From NCBI GenBank assembly GCA_037892935.1, contig JAYXKI010000016.1, positions 930,001-994,000 of the forward strand: a DNA stretch of 64,000 nt. The letters are read 5' to 3'. This DNA comes from Phlebopus portentosus (lineage: Eukaryota; Basidiomycota; Agaricomycetes; Boletales; Boletinellaceae). Positions within the stretch are counted from its first letter, which is position 1; each line of letters begins with the position of its first letter. A program made the position numbers and the translations under genes. Below are positions 8,903 through 20,776 of this stretch, piece by piece. The notes beneath the pieces were generated by a model, which was not told the origin of the DNA, ran no database searches, and saw nothing but the letters and a program-made list of their open reading frames with translations.

Positions 8903-11900
8903 ATGTCCGTCTTCACAGCTCCAGTCCCTCGGCCAGTCCATCTCGCGCCGTCTCAGAGCGACAACGCGCGCAACGGCGGTGCTCACGGCGTGCTCACAAA
9001 CGCACCGGGGTACACCACGCCCGTATTCAAGGGCAAGGATGCCCAGCGGCGCGAAGTCGAGCGGCTCGTTGCCCAGGGTGGGTTCGTGCCCCCCGAGCTC
9101 GTCGCGAACGAGGTCGCGTGGTTCTACGAACACCTCGGCATCGACGACACCTACTTCACCGCCGAGTCCGCGCAGGGCGTCGCCGATCATATTCTTGCGC
9201 TCTACGGCGCGAAGATCCTGGCGTTCACGAAGCACGACCCGAGTGCGCTGACGATCGAGCTGGAGAAGATCAACCCGGATGGGAGCGGGGCGACGTTCAT
9301 ACATAATAGCCAGCCTGGTGTGACTGCTAGTTCTGGTCCGGGTGCGACCTGCGAGAAGAGGTGCGTGCAGACACGCGCATATACTCCATTTTTCTTACGT
9401 TTTTTCCTTTCTTTTTTTCTTCTCTGAATAGAATTGACGCGCTGTTTCTGGACAACGCGACTCCAGAGAAATGCTACCGTCTCGAGACGTACCGCTCAGG
9501 CGGGAGCATCAGCGCAACAGCCTCGCAGCAACTCCGCTGCTACTTCATCTCGCGCTGTTCCTTCCCCAAGCACTCTTCCGACGTCAGCTCTGCGAAGGAC
9601 TCCCAAGGCCGCACAGACATCCGCAAAGTGTCCGACCCAGTCTTCCTCGAAAAAGTCTCCGCAAATACGCTGGCGATATACCAAGCCGTGCTATGGACAG
9701 TCGAGACGCGCACGGGGCCCGTCATCGAGGTCTTCGACGTCGAGAACTCGAGCGAGAAGCGCGTCGTCATCGGCTACCGCATGGGCTCTACCACCTCGCT
9801 CTTCTCAGCACTTTCGGATCTATACCATTTCTACTCGCTATATGCGAGTAGGAAGTACGTAGAGCAGTTCGCTAATGGGATCACAGTTGTTAGTCTGTAT
9901 TTGAACCCGCTCCCCCGGCCCCCGCCGGGTACCCCGCCGATTGAGCATTCGGTGCTGCAGGTGGTGAAGGAGGCGTCGCTTTTGTATTGTCTGCCTGATA
10001 ACCCGTTCTTCCGGCGTGGAGGAGGGACGAACGAGCCTCAGCATGCCGTGCAGGAAGCTACTTACGCTTGTACGTTTTTTCTCCGCCCCAACCCCTCCTT
10101 TAGATAATTTACCATTCGATTTTTTAAAAAATAAAAATCAGACTGTGGCTGGATCTTCGCGCAGCATTTCTGCAACCGCCTCGGTCCCGCATACATGGCC
10201 CTGCGTGGCATCCTCGACGAAACCAAGCCCGAACACGCAGAAGTCCTCAACGCTATCAAGCGTCGATTCCGCGAAGAGACGTTCACGAGAGAGAGTATCA
10301 TGGAAGCTATCGCTGCGCATCCGGAATTGGTACATCTGCTTTATGTGAATTTCGCGATGGTGCACTATCCAAATACTGAGAGCCAGAACTTGGTGTTAGT
10401 ACTTTAATGTTTACTTTGGAAGCGAAATAACGTTCTAAATTCAACTTTTTGTGTGTCTCTGTAGGCCGACGATTTCGTACCAGCGACTCAAGGTTCAGCA
10501 GCCGCTCACGGATGAGGAGTTGCACGACAAGATCCGGCGTACTGTCACGAACAAGCACGAACAGCAAGTCCTTGAGAGCTTGCTCATCTTCAACAAGTGC
10601 GTTGAACGATTTCCTTCTGTTCTTCATCCCACCACAAAATATCGAAATACTGAAAACTTATTATATCTCGTATCAATCAATAGAGCAGTCCTCAAAACAA
10701 ACTTCTACCAACCCACCAAAGTCGCGCTCTCCTTCCGCCTCGCACCGGACTTCCTGCCGGGTGTCGAGTACCCCGCAAGGCCATTCGGGATGTTCTTCGT
10801 CGTCGGCGCCGAGTTCCGCGGGTTCCACATCCGCTTCCGCGACGTCGCGCGCGGCGGGATCCGCATCGTGCGCTCGCGCAACAAGGAGGTGTACTCGATC
10901 AACCAGAGGCTGCTGTTCGACGAGAATTACGCGCTCGCTGCCACCCAGAACTTGAAGAATAAGGATATACCCGAGGGTGGGGCCAAGGGCACGATCTTGC
11001 CGAGTTTGGGAGCGAACCCGAGGGTGGCGTTTGAGAAATATGTGGATGTGAGTGTTTTTTTAAAAAAAAAAGTATTTGGAGAGAGAGAAATGGTGATTGA
11101 ACTAATGGGTTTTGCTTGAAGGCTGTTATTGACTTGCTTATCCCTGGACATAGTCCTGGGATTAAGGAGAAGATCGTTGACCTGTATGGGAAGCCCGAAT
11201 TATTGTTCTTCGGACCAGACGGTGCGTTAGCATCTTTTGGAAAACCCAATAGCCAGTACTGATTATGTGGTATAGAGGGAACAGCGGACATGATGGACTG
11301 GGCAGCGCGTACGTCTTCTCCCTCATCTCCTTTCAGAGTATCACATTTCTCATACTTACCAACCCACCAGTCCACGCACGTCAACGCGGCGCCGAGACGT
11401 GGTGGAAGTCCTTCACGACAGGCAAGAGCGCCGAACTTCTCGGCGGAGTCCCGCACGACAAGTACGGCATGACCTCGCTCTCTGTGCGGCAGTACGTCGT
11501 TGGGATATACAACAAGCTCGGATTGAGAGAGAAGGAGATCACAAAAGTCCAGACGGGTGGGCCGGATGGGGATTTAGGTTCAAGTGCGTTTCGTTTATGG
11601 TTCATTTCGTCGTTTAGTTCTCAGGATCTGAACTATCTTTTTAACCCGCATTCTTCCCATTTGACCTTCCTTGCGCGATGCGCAGATGAGATCCTCCTAA
11701 GCAGCGACAAGACGATCGCGATCATCGACGGCTCAGGCGTGCTCGCCGACCCGGCGGGCCTAGACCGCGAGGAACTCATCCGGCTCGCCAAGCTCCGCGT
11801 ACCGATCTCGCACTTCAGCAGGTCCAAGTTGGGCAAAGACGGATACGTCGTCCTGGTGGAAGATCAGGATGTTCGGTTGCCGTGTAAGTACATTCATTAC

Positions 11901-13441
11901 TTACCTATTATTGTGTACTTATTGTGTGCCTCTGCTCTTCTGGCCGTTTGATCTGCGGCTGCTTTTTTCCGACTGATTCTTGTGGGTCTCTTGTAGCTGG
12001 TGAAGTCGTGCTGGATGGGGCAGATTTCCGGAATACGGCGCATTTCCGCTTCAAGGCCGACATATTCGTTCCATGTGGTGGTCGGTGAGTACTCGTCTCT
12101 TCTTTCTTCTCCTCCCCTCTTCCTCCTCTCCTTCATTTTGGCACCTACCCCGCGGGGGTCAAGCGTAACTCACCCTTCACAAGGCACCGATTCCCATTCC
12201 CATTCCCATTCCTACTCCTGCTCAATCAAACCATCACACGTATCTTCATCACCACGTCTAATCCTACACTGACGATTGATACTGATGACTGATCTACCCG
12301 TCTTTCCTTGTTTTCCAATTTCACCATTAAGTTTTTGACTTACACGTTTGAACAGCCCGGAAGCGGTGAACATCTCGAACGTGGCCTCCCTGATCGACAG
12401 CGAGGGCAAGCCGCACTTCAAGTACATCGTCGAGGGCGCGAACTTGTTCCTGACGCAGCAGGCACGGCTATACCTCGAGAAGCGGAAAGTCGTGCTGTTT
12501 AAGGATAGTTCCGCTAATAAAGGTACGTCGGGCAAGTTGTTTTTCTTCCCCCCCCCCTCTTTTTTTTTTTTTGTTTCCTTTTATTTTATTTATTTTATTT
12601 TATTTTTTTAAAAAAAGAGAGGGTTTATGTTGATTGTTGATGAACTTTTGCTTGATTGGCGCTTTGGATTTTGTGCCTCCTTCCCTTTCCCTCGTTGGAT
12701 TCGGATCAATCTTTCTCTCTCGTTTTTTTTTCTAATTCCTTGACTCTGTCTTGGTCGCTGAAACACCTCAACTGACTGACTGATCTGCTCATCACTTTCC
12801 CCATCTGCACGAACCCACGAACCTTCAGGCGGTGTAACATCCTCGTCCCTCGAAGTCCTCGCCGGTCTGGGGCTCTCCAACGACGAGTACCTCGAACTAA
12901 TGGTGCACGCCAACTCCCCGCCATCGTCCTTCTACAAGTCCTACGTGCGCGACATCCAACAAAAGATCATCGAGAACGCCTCCTCCGAATTCCAGTGTCT
13001 CTGGCGGGAGTACGCCAGAGCCGGCGGCTCGAAACCGCGCTCCGTCCTGTCGGACGAGCTGAGCTCGACGCTGAACAACCTACAAGCGGAGCTGGAGGCG
13101 AGCGACTTGTTTGAGGACGCGCCGAGCAGGAGGGGCGTGATGCGCCGTGCGATCCCGACGACGCTCGTTGCGAAGGTCGGGTTGGACGCGCTTTTGCAGA
13201 GGCTGCCTGAGACGTATCAGCGAGCGCTGTTCTCGAGCTGGGTGGCGTCGCATTTCGTGGGTGTCTCAACTTTTGCCTTTTGCTTTCTCCATCCTCTTTC
13301 CTTCTTTCCTTACCAGTTAGATTTGATGCCGTGATGAATGAACTGTTTACTGATACCTTCTCACAGATCTACAAGTACGGTCCGAGTGGCTCGAGCGTCG
13401 ACTTTTTCCACTTCGCGCGTGACCTTGCCTCCGAGGAATAG
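8903..13441 (+). CDS. GDH2: NAD-dependent glutamate dehydrogenase, large type
   Basis: Catabolic enzyme: glutamate + NAD+ gives 2-oxoglutarate, ammonium and NADH, likely mitochondrial or cytosolic. Thirteen exons: 8903-9360, 9432-10069, 10142-10394, 10465-10596, 10684-11047, 11122-11221, 11276-11308, 11371-11583, 11686-11883, 11997-12084, 12356-12522, 12829-13256, 13367-13441. They sum to 1049 codons including the stop, so 1048 residues, the usual size for the fungal 115 kDa class. The catalytic domain is clear: FRDVARGGIRIVRSRNKE, then NLKNKDIPEGGAKGTI near residue 585 with the substrate-binding lysines, followed by the Rossmann part (GPDEGTADMMDWAALHARQR, KTIAIIDGSGVLADPAGLD, YIVEGANLFLTQQAR). 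The ATG at 8903 opens the only continuous first exon. Introns 10 and 11 are long (271 and 306 bp) and hold simple repeats. No defects seen. Confidence 0.96.
12190..12212 (+). repeat. Hexanucleotide TTCCCA microsatellite in a GDH2 intron
   Basis: About four tandem copies of TTCCCA inside the tenth intron of GDH2 (12085-12355). A length-variable marker at most; no function implied. Confidence 0.7.
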
Positions 13442-13895
13442 ATTCACACGAAAATCATCTAACTTTAGAATCGAGCTTTTCGTTGCTTAACGGACTACGG
13501 ATCTCTCGGGAATATTGACGCATGTACAAATAGAAAATGGAAGAAGAAATAGTGTGTGACGATGGTGGAAGAGTAATACACAGATAGAAGGGTAGGATAG
13601 GACTCTGCATGTATAGATATGTATGTACGTAGACAGGAGCGGTGAAATAGTAGATGGTTCTCTTTCCTTTTCCTCCGCTCGAATTGATGACTTGAGGCAC
13701 TTCCTGGCTCTCCAAGGTTCGCGTCTGTAGGGGCAGTCGAGGTTTCAAGTCAATTTGAGAAAAAAGGTCCTGGCGGATGTCTTGTCAACCTCGTCAACTT
13801 ACTGCATTCCATCTTTGCCTTCTACATGCACCACCATATACATTTAAGTTCTTCGTTATTCCTTGTATCTATACATTTACTATACATTTTTACAT
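13442..13895. other. Convergent intergenic region
   Basis: A 454 bp space between the 3' ends of GDH2 (+) and the oxidoreductase (-). Only short frames. It must hold the two polyadenylation signals; AT-rich stretches at about 13840-13895 and 13530-13630 fit but no single site can be named. Confidence 0.5.
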
Positions 13896-16100
13896 TTATA
13901 CAACTTCGGCGATGATTTTACCGCTAGAAGGATTATCCGAGTCAGTGCATCAGTAAAATGTCGTACGCAAAAGAATTGAAATTAGATTACAGTACAACTG
14001 ATAAATGGAAGTAAATGATGAACCCACATATTTCTATCTGCTTCCATCTCTCGATGAGCTTCTTGAATCGCAGTCCACGGATAGACCTGGTACAAAAGTA
14101 TCAAAAAAATCGAACGGTCACCGAGGCCGCAGTAAAGACTGACGTACCTTGTGAATGTACGTCTTGAGCCGCCCATCAACCAGCGCCGGGAGAACCTCGT
14201 TCTTGAACCTGCACAGCGGTGACCATGACATGAAACATGACATGACAAGCAAGGAGGAAACATGATGTCATCGTCAGCGACTGCGTTTCCCAACATTCAT
14301 CAAGGTGATATATAAAATCGGACTACCCCAAAGTGATGAGAAGCAGGAGTAAATAGAAGGCGGGAACAGAGAAGGCGTGGTCCGGAGAACTGTGTGGGAC
14401 TATGGAAACGCACCGATTGATGAGATTAGCTTGGTATTCCAGCGAGCGCGCACGGAGTGTCGACCCTTCAATACGCAATCGCTTGTACAGCAGCAGGGCG
14501 AGATTGAAGTTGGAAACCTCGGCACCTATGTAAAGAGTCCGAATGGATTCAGTCAATTTTTTTTTCTCAATTCGAAGTGAATTGATACACAATGGTCGAT
14601 GGGAAGAAGATGTGCGTTATTTATCAAATGGGTCCGAAGTAGGCGAGGACTCTGATGGAGGGATTCGGAGTAAGGGATAAAGCGCAGAAGATAACATATT
14701 GCGCAACATCGGAAAGAAGCAAAGATATTCTGTATTGTTCATGAAAAAAAGGAAGAAGGGGGAATAGACGTAGCAGAAGCACTTCTTCCGTGACGGATCG
14801 CTATAGCAATTATGATCAACACTTACCGCTTAGACATCCAAGTAGTATCATCCGTCCGTCCACGGCAAGAGAAGCAATGTTCTTCGTCCAGTGGCTCTGT
14901 CCGACGAAGTCGATAAGCACATCGACGCCCTTCCCGTTCGTCGCCTTCTTGACTTCTTCCGCGAAATCTTGCGTCTTGTAATTTACGGCATGCGTCACAC
15001 TAAGTCCCCCTTTTGGCATGTTGAGCAGAAAGTCGAGCTTTTCCTGCGTAGACGCCGTGGTCAAGACCGTCTTCCTGGATCATTGAGCAAAAATATCGAT
15101 GTCAGTTACATTTCAAATATGGGCTAGTATTATCGGGAAAAGACTCCGCGGGAGATAACACAAAAAGTTCGTGATGGGAGAAGTCGAGATGAAATGAACA
15201 AGAATGGGGCAGAGGAGAAGCGGTGGATCAACCTACGCGCCGATGAAACGGGACAGCTGGTTCGCAGACACTCCGACACCCGAGGCACCCGTGTGTACGA
15301 GAACATCCTCTCCCGCTTTCAGATTCCCTATAACGACCAAAGCCTGAAACGCTACGAGATTTTCAAATGATTATTATTAGCATACAGTATGTCAAGATGG
15401 TAGGTTGCTTTCCCTTCAATGTCTTAAGAATTGACGGAGGTAAAAGCAAATACCTGTCAGCCAGTTCTCTGGAATAGCTGCGGCCTGAACCCAGGACAGC
15501 TGAGGAGGCTTCGGCATGATGTGACTCTGCGGCACGGACACGAATTCCGCGTATGTGCCCTATATCAGACTGAGCATTTCGACCTATAATTGATTTGTAG
15601 GAAGGCATACGCCGCTAGCGAGGCCGAACACTTCATCATTTACTTTCCATTGCGTCACGTCCGAACCGAGTTCCGCGACGTGACCAGAGAATTCGATACC
15701 GAGGATCTGGGATACGCCTGGAGGCAATGGGTAACGTCCTTCTCGTTGTAGGATATCCGCCCGATTCAGACCGAACGCCTTCACCTATATGATAGGCCTT
15801 TGAATTAGTTCACAGCGGAAGCAGAAACAACGGAGAAAGGGTCGATAAGAAGACTCTTTTTCGGAGCTAAACGGCAACTGTCCTTCTTTCAATTGCGAAG
15901 AAGCTCGTGCATAGCGGGAAGCACTTTGATGGAGTGCAGACCCTGCAGTGCAACTTGAATGCGTGGGATCAGTTTTAGGCCACACACACCTTGATGAGGA
16001 CCTCCTTAGCTGATGGTTTCGGTCTAGGTGCTTCACCAAGGAATAGGTTCTCAATCGGGCCTGCGCCGTTTTTGACGAGAATTGCCCTCATCTGAGCCAT
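13896..16100 (-). CDS. Zinc-independent MDR oxidoreductase (NADPH:quinone reductase type)
   Basis: Nine exons on the minus strand (16100-15990, 15784-15611, 15559-15454, 15351-15237, 15074-14827, 14525-14414, 14208-14148, 14086-14028, 13923-13896) give 337 residues, in frame throughout. The N-terminal GroES-like fold is seen in MAQMRAILVKNGAGPIENLF and KAFGLNRADILQREGRYPLP, where the QREGRYP pattern is typical of quinone oxidoreductases rather than zinc alcohol dehydrogenases. The Rossmann nucleotide-binding loop follows as HTGASGVGVSANQL near residue 145, then VNYKTQDFAEEVKKATNGKG and GVDVLIDFVGQ. The C-terminus ends GKIIAEVV. The zinc ligands of alcohol dehydrogenase are absent. Likely cytosolic; related to human TP53I3-like PIG3 proteins. 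Physiological substrate unknown. Confidence 0.92.
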
Positions 16101-19100
16101 ATTCGTGATGTGCCACTGCGTGAAGGTGAGGGTTCGAAGTCAAGCTTGATGAGGATGATGACGAATATGATCGTCAAAAGGATCGGCATCGCAAAATCTA
16201 CGGATCTGTCCGAGACCATAAAAGGATAACCTTAGATCACACGCCCATGATGGACGGCTAAGACAACAAGTGATGAAGTGCGAAACTTTTTGCTTCTTAC
16301 AGATAGCGATGATTTTTCTTATTCATCCTTTTCAGATCTGTTTCGATTTAAACGGCCTTAACAGACTAGTTGCTTTGTCTTTTCATCCGTTGCCTTGTTT
16401 CATGTGTATCTGCACACCGTTTATCACCGAGGGTCACCTTGATATAGAGTTTCAGAAAGATAACGTGAAAGTCATCAATATCCTCTAGAGAAGACGCCGA
16501 AAAAGAGACGCATGAAAATGAATATTACTTCGACCCCCGAATTCAATGCCATCGCTTCAGACATCGTCCTAGCATTGATTATTCCACGTCCTGAAGCCAT
16601 TTCCGCTCTGGAGTGCCTTTGGCCCGAACAGATCGCTCTTCTGCAATTGCCTCCGTGAGTGGCCACGGCCGTTAATTATGAACAACATTCCGATATCCCC
16701 AGTGGCGGTGATGCCAGACGTGCAAACCAAATGATTGGAATATAATTTACAAACTTTGCAGGGCCGCGTGCATTCCATGCCGACAAACGCCGTGCTTTGC
16801 GGCTACCCAATCTTCTTATAGCGTAATATTTACGACAATTAGAATAATCCGTATTCGTACTAAAACCCTATCCGCATTCGAACAGAACCATCTCGGAAGT
16901 TGCTCTGGATCTTGCGTCCATCTCGGAGTTGCTAGATGCTTTGTCAGTAAGTGTAATGCATCAAACTGCACCATCATATTTCAACCCCAGCATTATTGTT
17001 CTCCTCGGATACAAGTCGAATTACCCGTCAAGACAATGGAATAGGATAGGCCACGTAGCTTCTGTAGATCATTGATGGCTTGCACCGCATCAAGCGTCTC
17101 CCGTTGGGCCCGTGTCCGTCTTAGAACCATGTGCTCAAAGCGCCACGCAGCGTTTCACAGGACTCGGGCGCACACACCATGGTGCTCTGCATCTTTCAAA
17201 TACAAAAGCTGACAACATTAGCGGCCAAACAAAACCGAGAGCAGGAGAAATCACCACATTAATTGAAAATCATTTCACAGTACATCAATGCTAAGTTCAG
17301 ACAAGTTAATCAGACTGTAATATCAGGGTGTAATAGGCTTTAAACTTGACACAAGCGCCTGGTGTCGATAGGACAGGGTCGAGCGTATTCGACCCTTTGT
17401 CGCCCATCGCGGCAGTGCAGTGGCGAAGGTGAAGTTAATGCGCCCGGAAATGCTTAGGGCTCAGCTCCGCAACTCGCATTTTGATGAGCCGTTTTGAACT
17501 ATTTGAACCACTGGTACGGCTGTCCGGCACTTACGATGTCATGCGAGCCCAGAAGCTGTCAGTCATCTACAGGATCGAGCAATGAGGTCCGCAGTAGAAG
17601 CCCAGTTGAAACAAAAGCCAAAACTAAATGTGGTCAATTACTCCACTATTACACATTTGAAGTAGGTAATAAGACCAGTCCAGACGATATCAGATTCCAG
17701 TCAGCGGGCTATAGAGACCAGGTCCTTGAGAAGCTCAACTGAGACAGAAGATACTCAAGATCCTCAATGTGCGGAGGCCGAAACAGGTCAATTCCGGACA
17801 TTCATCTCACCGTCTATACCTTATCATCAGAGAAGAGACAGAATCTCAAAGGCGACAGAGTCTAGAGCTAGTAGACGGGAGAGCGTTCATTTCCCAAATT
17901 CGGAAGTTCGAAGGCGGTATGTCCGTGACAATGAATCTAAGGAGAGCGCCTCGGTCTCCTTTGGCCTTTGTGGAACGGGTCCACAGATCTCATCTGCTCC
18001 TAGGGCTCGGTATATCTTTGATATACTGCGCATGATAAGGTCTTGTGGTCTAGGTGGCGCCTGGATTGAATGTGAGGCAGGACAGAAAGGGCGAGACCAA
18101 TCTTCTTGTTCCGTAGCGACCAGCTAGACGCCTTGTTATGAATTCAGATCGCGGCGAAAAAGTTTGATGGGGGGTAGGTTTAACATCATACAGAGATGCC
18201 GCCTTTAGAAGAAGTAAATCAAAGAAAGAATAAACATCGTATGCTCCACCAGATCCACCGAGCCGCAGCAATCTACTTCCGGAAAAGCCGGATGACGAAG
18301 CCACGAGCAGGGAAGTAAGTGAAAATGCTGCACGTATCGATTTGTAAGGGAACCTTCATGACTTCTAACCGGTCATTGAACACTCCGAGATGTTCTAGCT
18401 TGCAGGACTTCGTTTCTTCTTTCGTTGTGCCTATAGGATGCAGTCAAATTTCCGAGCGCATTGGTTCCAGGACCTCCAGATATAAATCCCATACACCCTA
18501 ATACCAGTAAATGATCTTCAAGATTGATCAAGGTCACCGCATTGTCCGTTGATCGGGCAAGTGGCCAGGGCATCACACCGAGTTTAATTTCTCCAATTTC
18601 GAGCTTGATGAATTTGGCTCTGAGGTACAACGGGATATTAGGCCCCTTGGCCAGGTCAAATCAGCCCGTCACCTTATTCGGAGAAAGAGTTCAGAACAAT
18701 TTACCGCAAAAAAGGGATTGACTCAGTACGAACACATTTTCGGAGGAAATAGAACGATTCTCGCGGTAGTTATGCCATTCTGATAGCACACTCCGGCGTT
18801 TTCATCACGCATCGAGTGAAGGCACTGTGGAAGGAAGCGTCTCGAGAATTGCCCAACCGGCGTTACTTGATTAGGGTCCCTTCGAAACTGTGACGATGCG
18901 AGAACTGGGCTCGAATCAATGGAGCTGGTCAGAGTCAAGGCGGGCTGATGTGGAGAACCCAGTGCGAGTCAGAGATAAAAATTCTTCATAAGCCACGTAC
19001 TGGATCGACCAATCGTGCACTGACGAGATGAAGGTAGGAGGGAAAGTAAGGCGGCTGGGATGAAATTGGATGACGCGACGTCGGACACAGCGGATGACCG

Positions 19101-19194
19101 ACTGAAGTTGACTCGAGCGTCTCAGAACTGGAATGATTCGTTGCTGATGAAGGGCTCAAAACATCTTGTTTACTGATACTGGAGGCTTACGTCG

Positions 19195-19232
19195 CCCGCA
19201 ACAGCTTCTTCTGAAGAAGCTGTGACAGCGGG
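19195..19232. repeat. Long near-perfect hairpin
   Basis: ACAGCTTCTTC (19201-19211), one-base centre, GAAGAAGCTGT (19213-19223): an 11 bp perfect inverted repeat. It is enclosed by a second matching pair, CCCGC (19195-19199) and GCGGG (19228-19232). The central repeat could also bind a dimeric protein. No gene nearby. Confidence 0.75.
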
Positions 19233-19875
19233 CCGCTCTTTCCTTGTTCAGGACACCCTGGAGCCATTCAAATTATGGCGCCCATCGTGTAGCGATCTGG
19301 CGTTGAACACAGGTAAAGCGCTGGAAAATATTCTAGCTGAGCGTCACTTCAAACAATAAGCGCACCCTAATGCAACCTAATATCAACCACAGAACAGCAT
19401 TGCACCGCAGACGCTCTTGACGCTCTTACGATCGCCAGGTTAACGTACGGAGAAGCTTGCGGCCAAGATGCATGCCGCAGACAACGTACAGTGATTCGAT
19501 AGGCGTTCAGCGACCCTTTTGGCGTACGTCCGTGAAGAACGGCCAGTAAGCTGTGCAGAAGTTGTCTGAAAACCTCGAGGTCGAGGAAAAAAGAACAAGG
19601 GCAAATCTTAGGGCACCGGCTACTACCCGAAAAAGGCAATCTCAACCGGAATCCCATCACATCAAATTTCTCGCGAGTGAAAATGCGTTCTGTAAACGCG
19701 GTCATGACTCGATTATCAATTCAGCGCACGCAAGGGCTGTGAACAGAAGTTGTTCCTGATCTTCACAAAAAAGAATACTACTGTACTAGTATTGAAGTTC
19801 GGAAAAAAAAGGTTCCGTAATATTCTATCTACGGACGGTTTGAACCCGCGGGCCAGTGATTTCTCAAGAAAGCAA

Positions 19876-19897
19876 GTGCCTCCGAAGGATGAGGCAC
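19876..19897. repeat. Seven-base-pair stem hairpin
   Basis: GTGCCTC (19876-19882) and GAGGCAC (19891-19897) form a perfect stem around an 8-base loop. Isolated, in the gene-poor stretch; function unknown. Confidence 0.6.
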
Positions 19898-20260
19898 ATT
19901 CACACTTCTCCGTTTACGGCGCGCTGAAACCTAAGCATACAAAACTGAGACTGGAATCGCCATCAAATTGGTGCACACGGCAGTGGTGTTCGCGTCGGAA
20001 CCCGGAGAGCTGCACCTAAGACCGAATTTTGATACGTTGCCTGACCGTTGCGTGGGATGACCTGCCTACTATCTTAAAGCAGAATCGACCCGACGCGTAA
20101 CACCGTAACGTTAGTTCAATCCGCTCCAGCATAGCATATTACAGTAGGACTGTGTGGCGGTTCCGTCCGGTTGATGGCCAGTCTGAGTCAAAATGGAAGT
20201 CACCTCCCTACCCAATTATCCCAATTAGGTATTCCCTAATCGTTGCAATGATCGCTCCTG

Positions 20261-20267
20261 TATAAAA
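20261..20267 (+). promoter_or_regulatory. TATA box of the small gene at 20408
   Basis: TATAAAA, 141 bases before the ATG at 20408. Downstream is a C/T- and CTCA-rich stretch (20274-20407) like fungal 5' leaders. This is the clearest core promoter in the gene-poor region. Confidence 0.5.
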
Positions 20268-20407
20268 GGACACTCACCCTTCCGTCAAAACGCAACTCAC
20301 TCTCAATCAGCCACGCATACCTGCTAACCAACGCACTCGCAGCGTACCTACCTTACTCACCTCACTCATCCAACTCTCAGCACTCGCTCGCCCCTCACCA
20401 TCTAAAC

Positions 20408-20776
20408 ATGTTCTCCCTCACTTCGCGCCTTACCTACCGTGTTACATCCGTTGAGCAGTCCGCCATTCCAGTAAACCAGTCCGGCAAAGGTGCACAGGGC
20501 TCGTCGAAGGAGACCATCAAATCAGCTGCGGAGTCAAATCAGCCAGTTTACTTCTGAGCTCGTCGTGTCTTCGCGTAGCGTGGGCGCTGCCTTCATGTCA
20601 TTCTTGAACACCTGGATCATTCCTCTATTACTTGCCTATAGTGAGTCTATTTGTGTGGGAATCTCTGAATTGACTGCTCACTGCGCATCTCAGTCTTTAT
20701 CTATGTACTTATACACCATACCGTCCGCTGCCCCCACTGGGTTATTCCGCACCCTATAACATATGCTAATCAGTAA
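20408..20776 (+). CDS. Possible small membrane protein, unknown
   Basis: Not a recognised family. A model with three exons fits: 20408 to about 20470, a resumption at 20547, the exon to 20640, and 20694-20776, with intron 20641-20693 (GTGAGT..CAG) the most convincing. The product is about 75 residues: a basic N-terminus (MFSLTSRLTYRVTSVEQSAI), then FMSFLNTWIIPLLLAYIFIYVLIHH, a single long hydrophobic span, and a short His/Pro-rich tail. The first intron (donor at about 20471, GTAAAC) is weak and is the main doubt. Support comes from a TATA box, a pyrimidine-rich leader and the splice that extends the hydrophobic segment in frame. It may instead be a non-coding transcript. Confidence 0.35.

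Larger units (their letters stand above)
16101..20260. other. Gene-poor stretch with no supported gene
   Basis: About 4.2 kb in which the longest frames (for example 17726-18127) lack any recognisable domain, start context or consistent introns, and overlap other frames. There are two notable hairpins (19195-19232 and 19876-19897). Part of the sequence nearest 16101 should be the oxidoreductase promoter. It reads like decayed sequence or non-coding RNA territory; I cannot tell which. Confidence 0.5.

Noticed and set aside
17726..18127. Frame of 133 codons in the gene-poor stretch
   Set aside because: No domain, no promoter, and overlapping frames on both strands have similar length.
19836..19862. 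Possible tRNA because GGTTCAAA-like B-box appears on the minus strand
   Set aside because: No matching A-box, acceptor stem or anticodon arm can be drawn at the proper distance.
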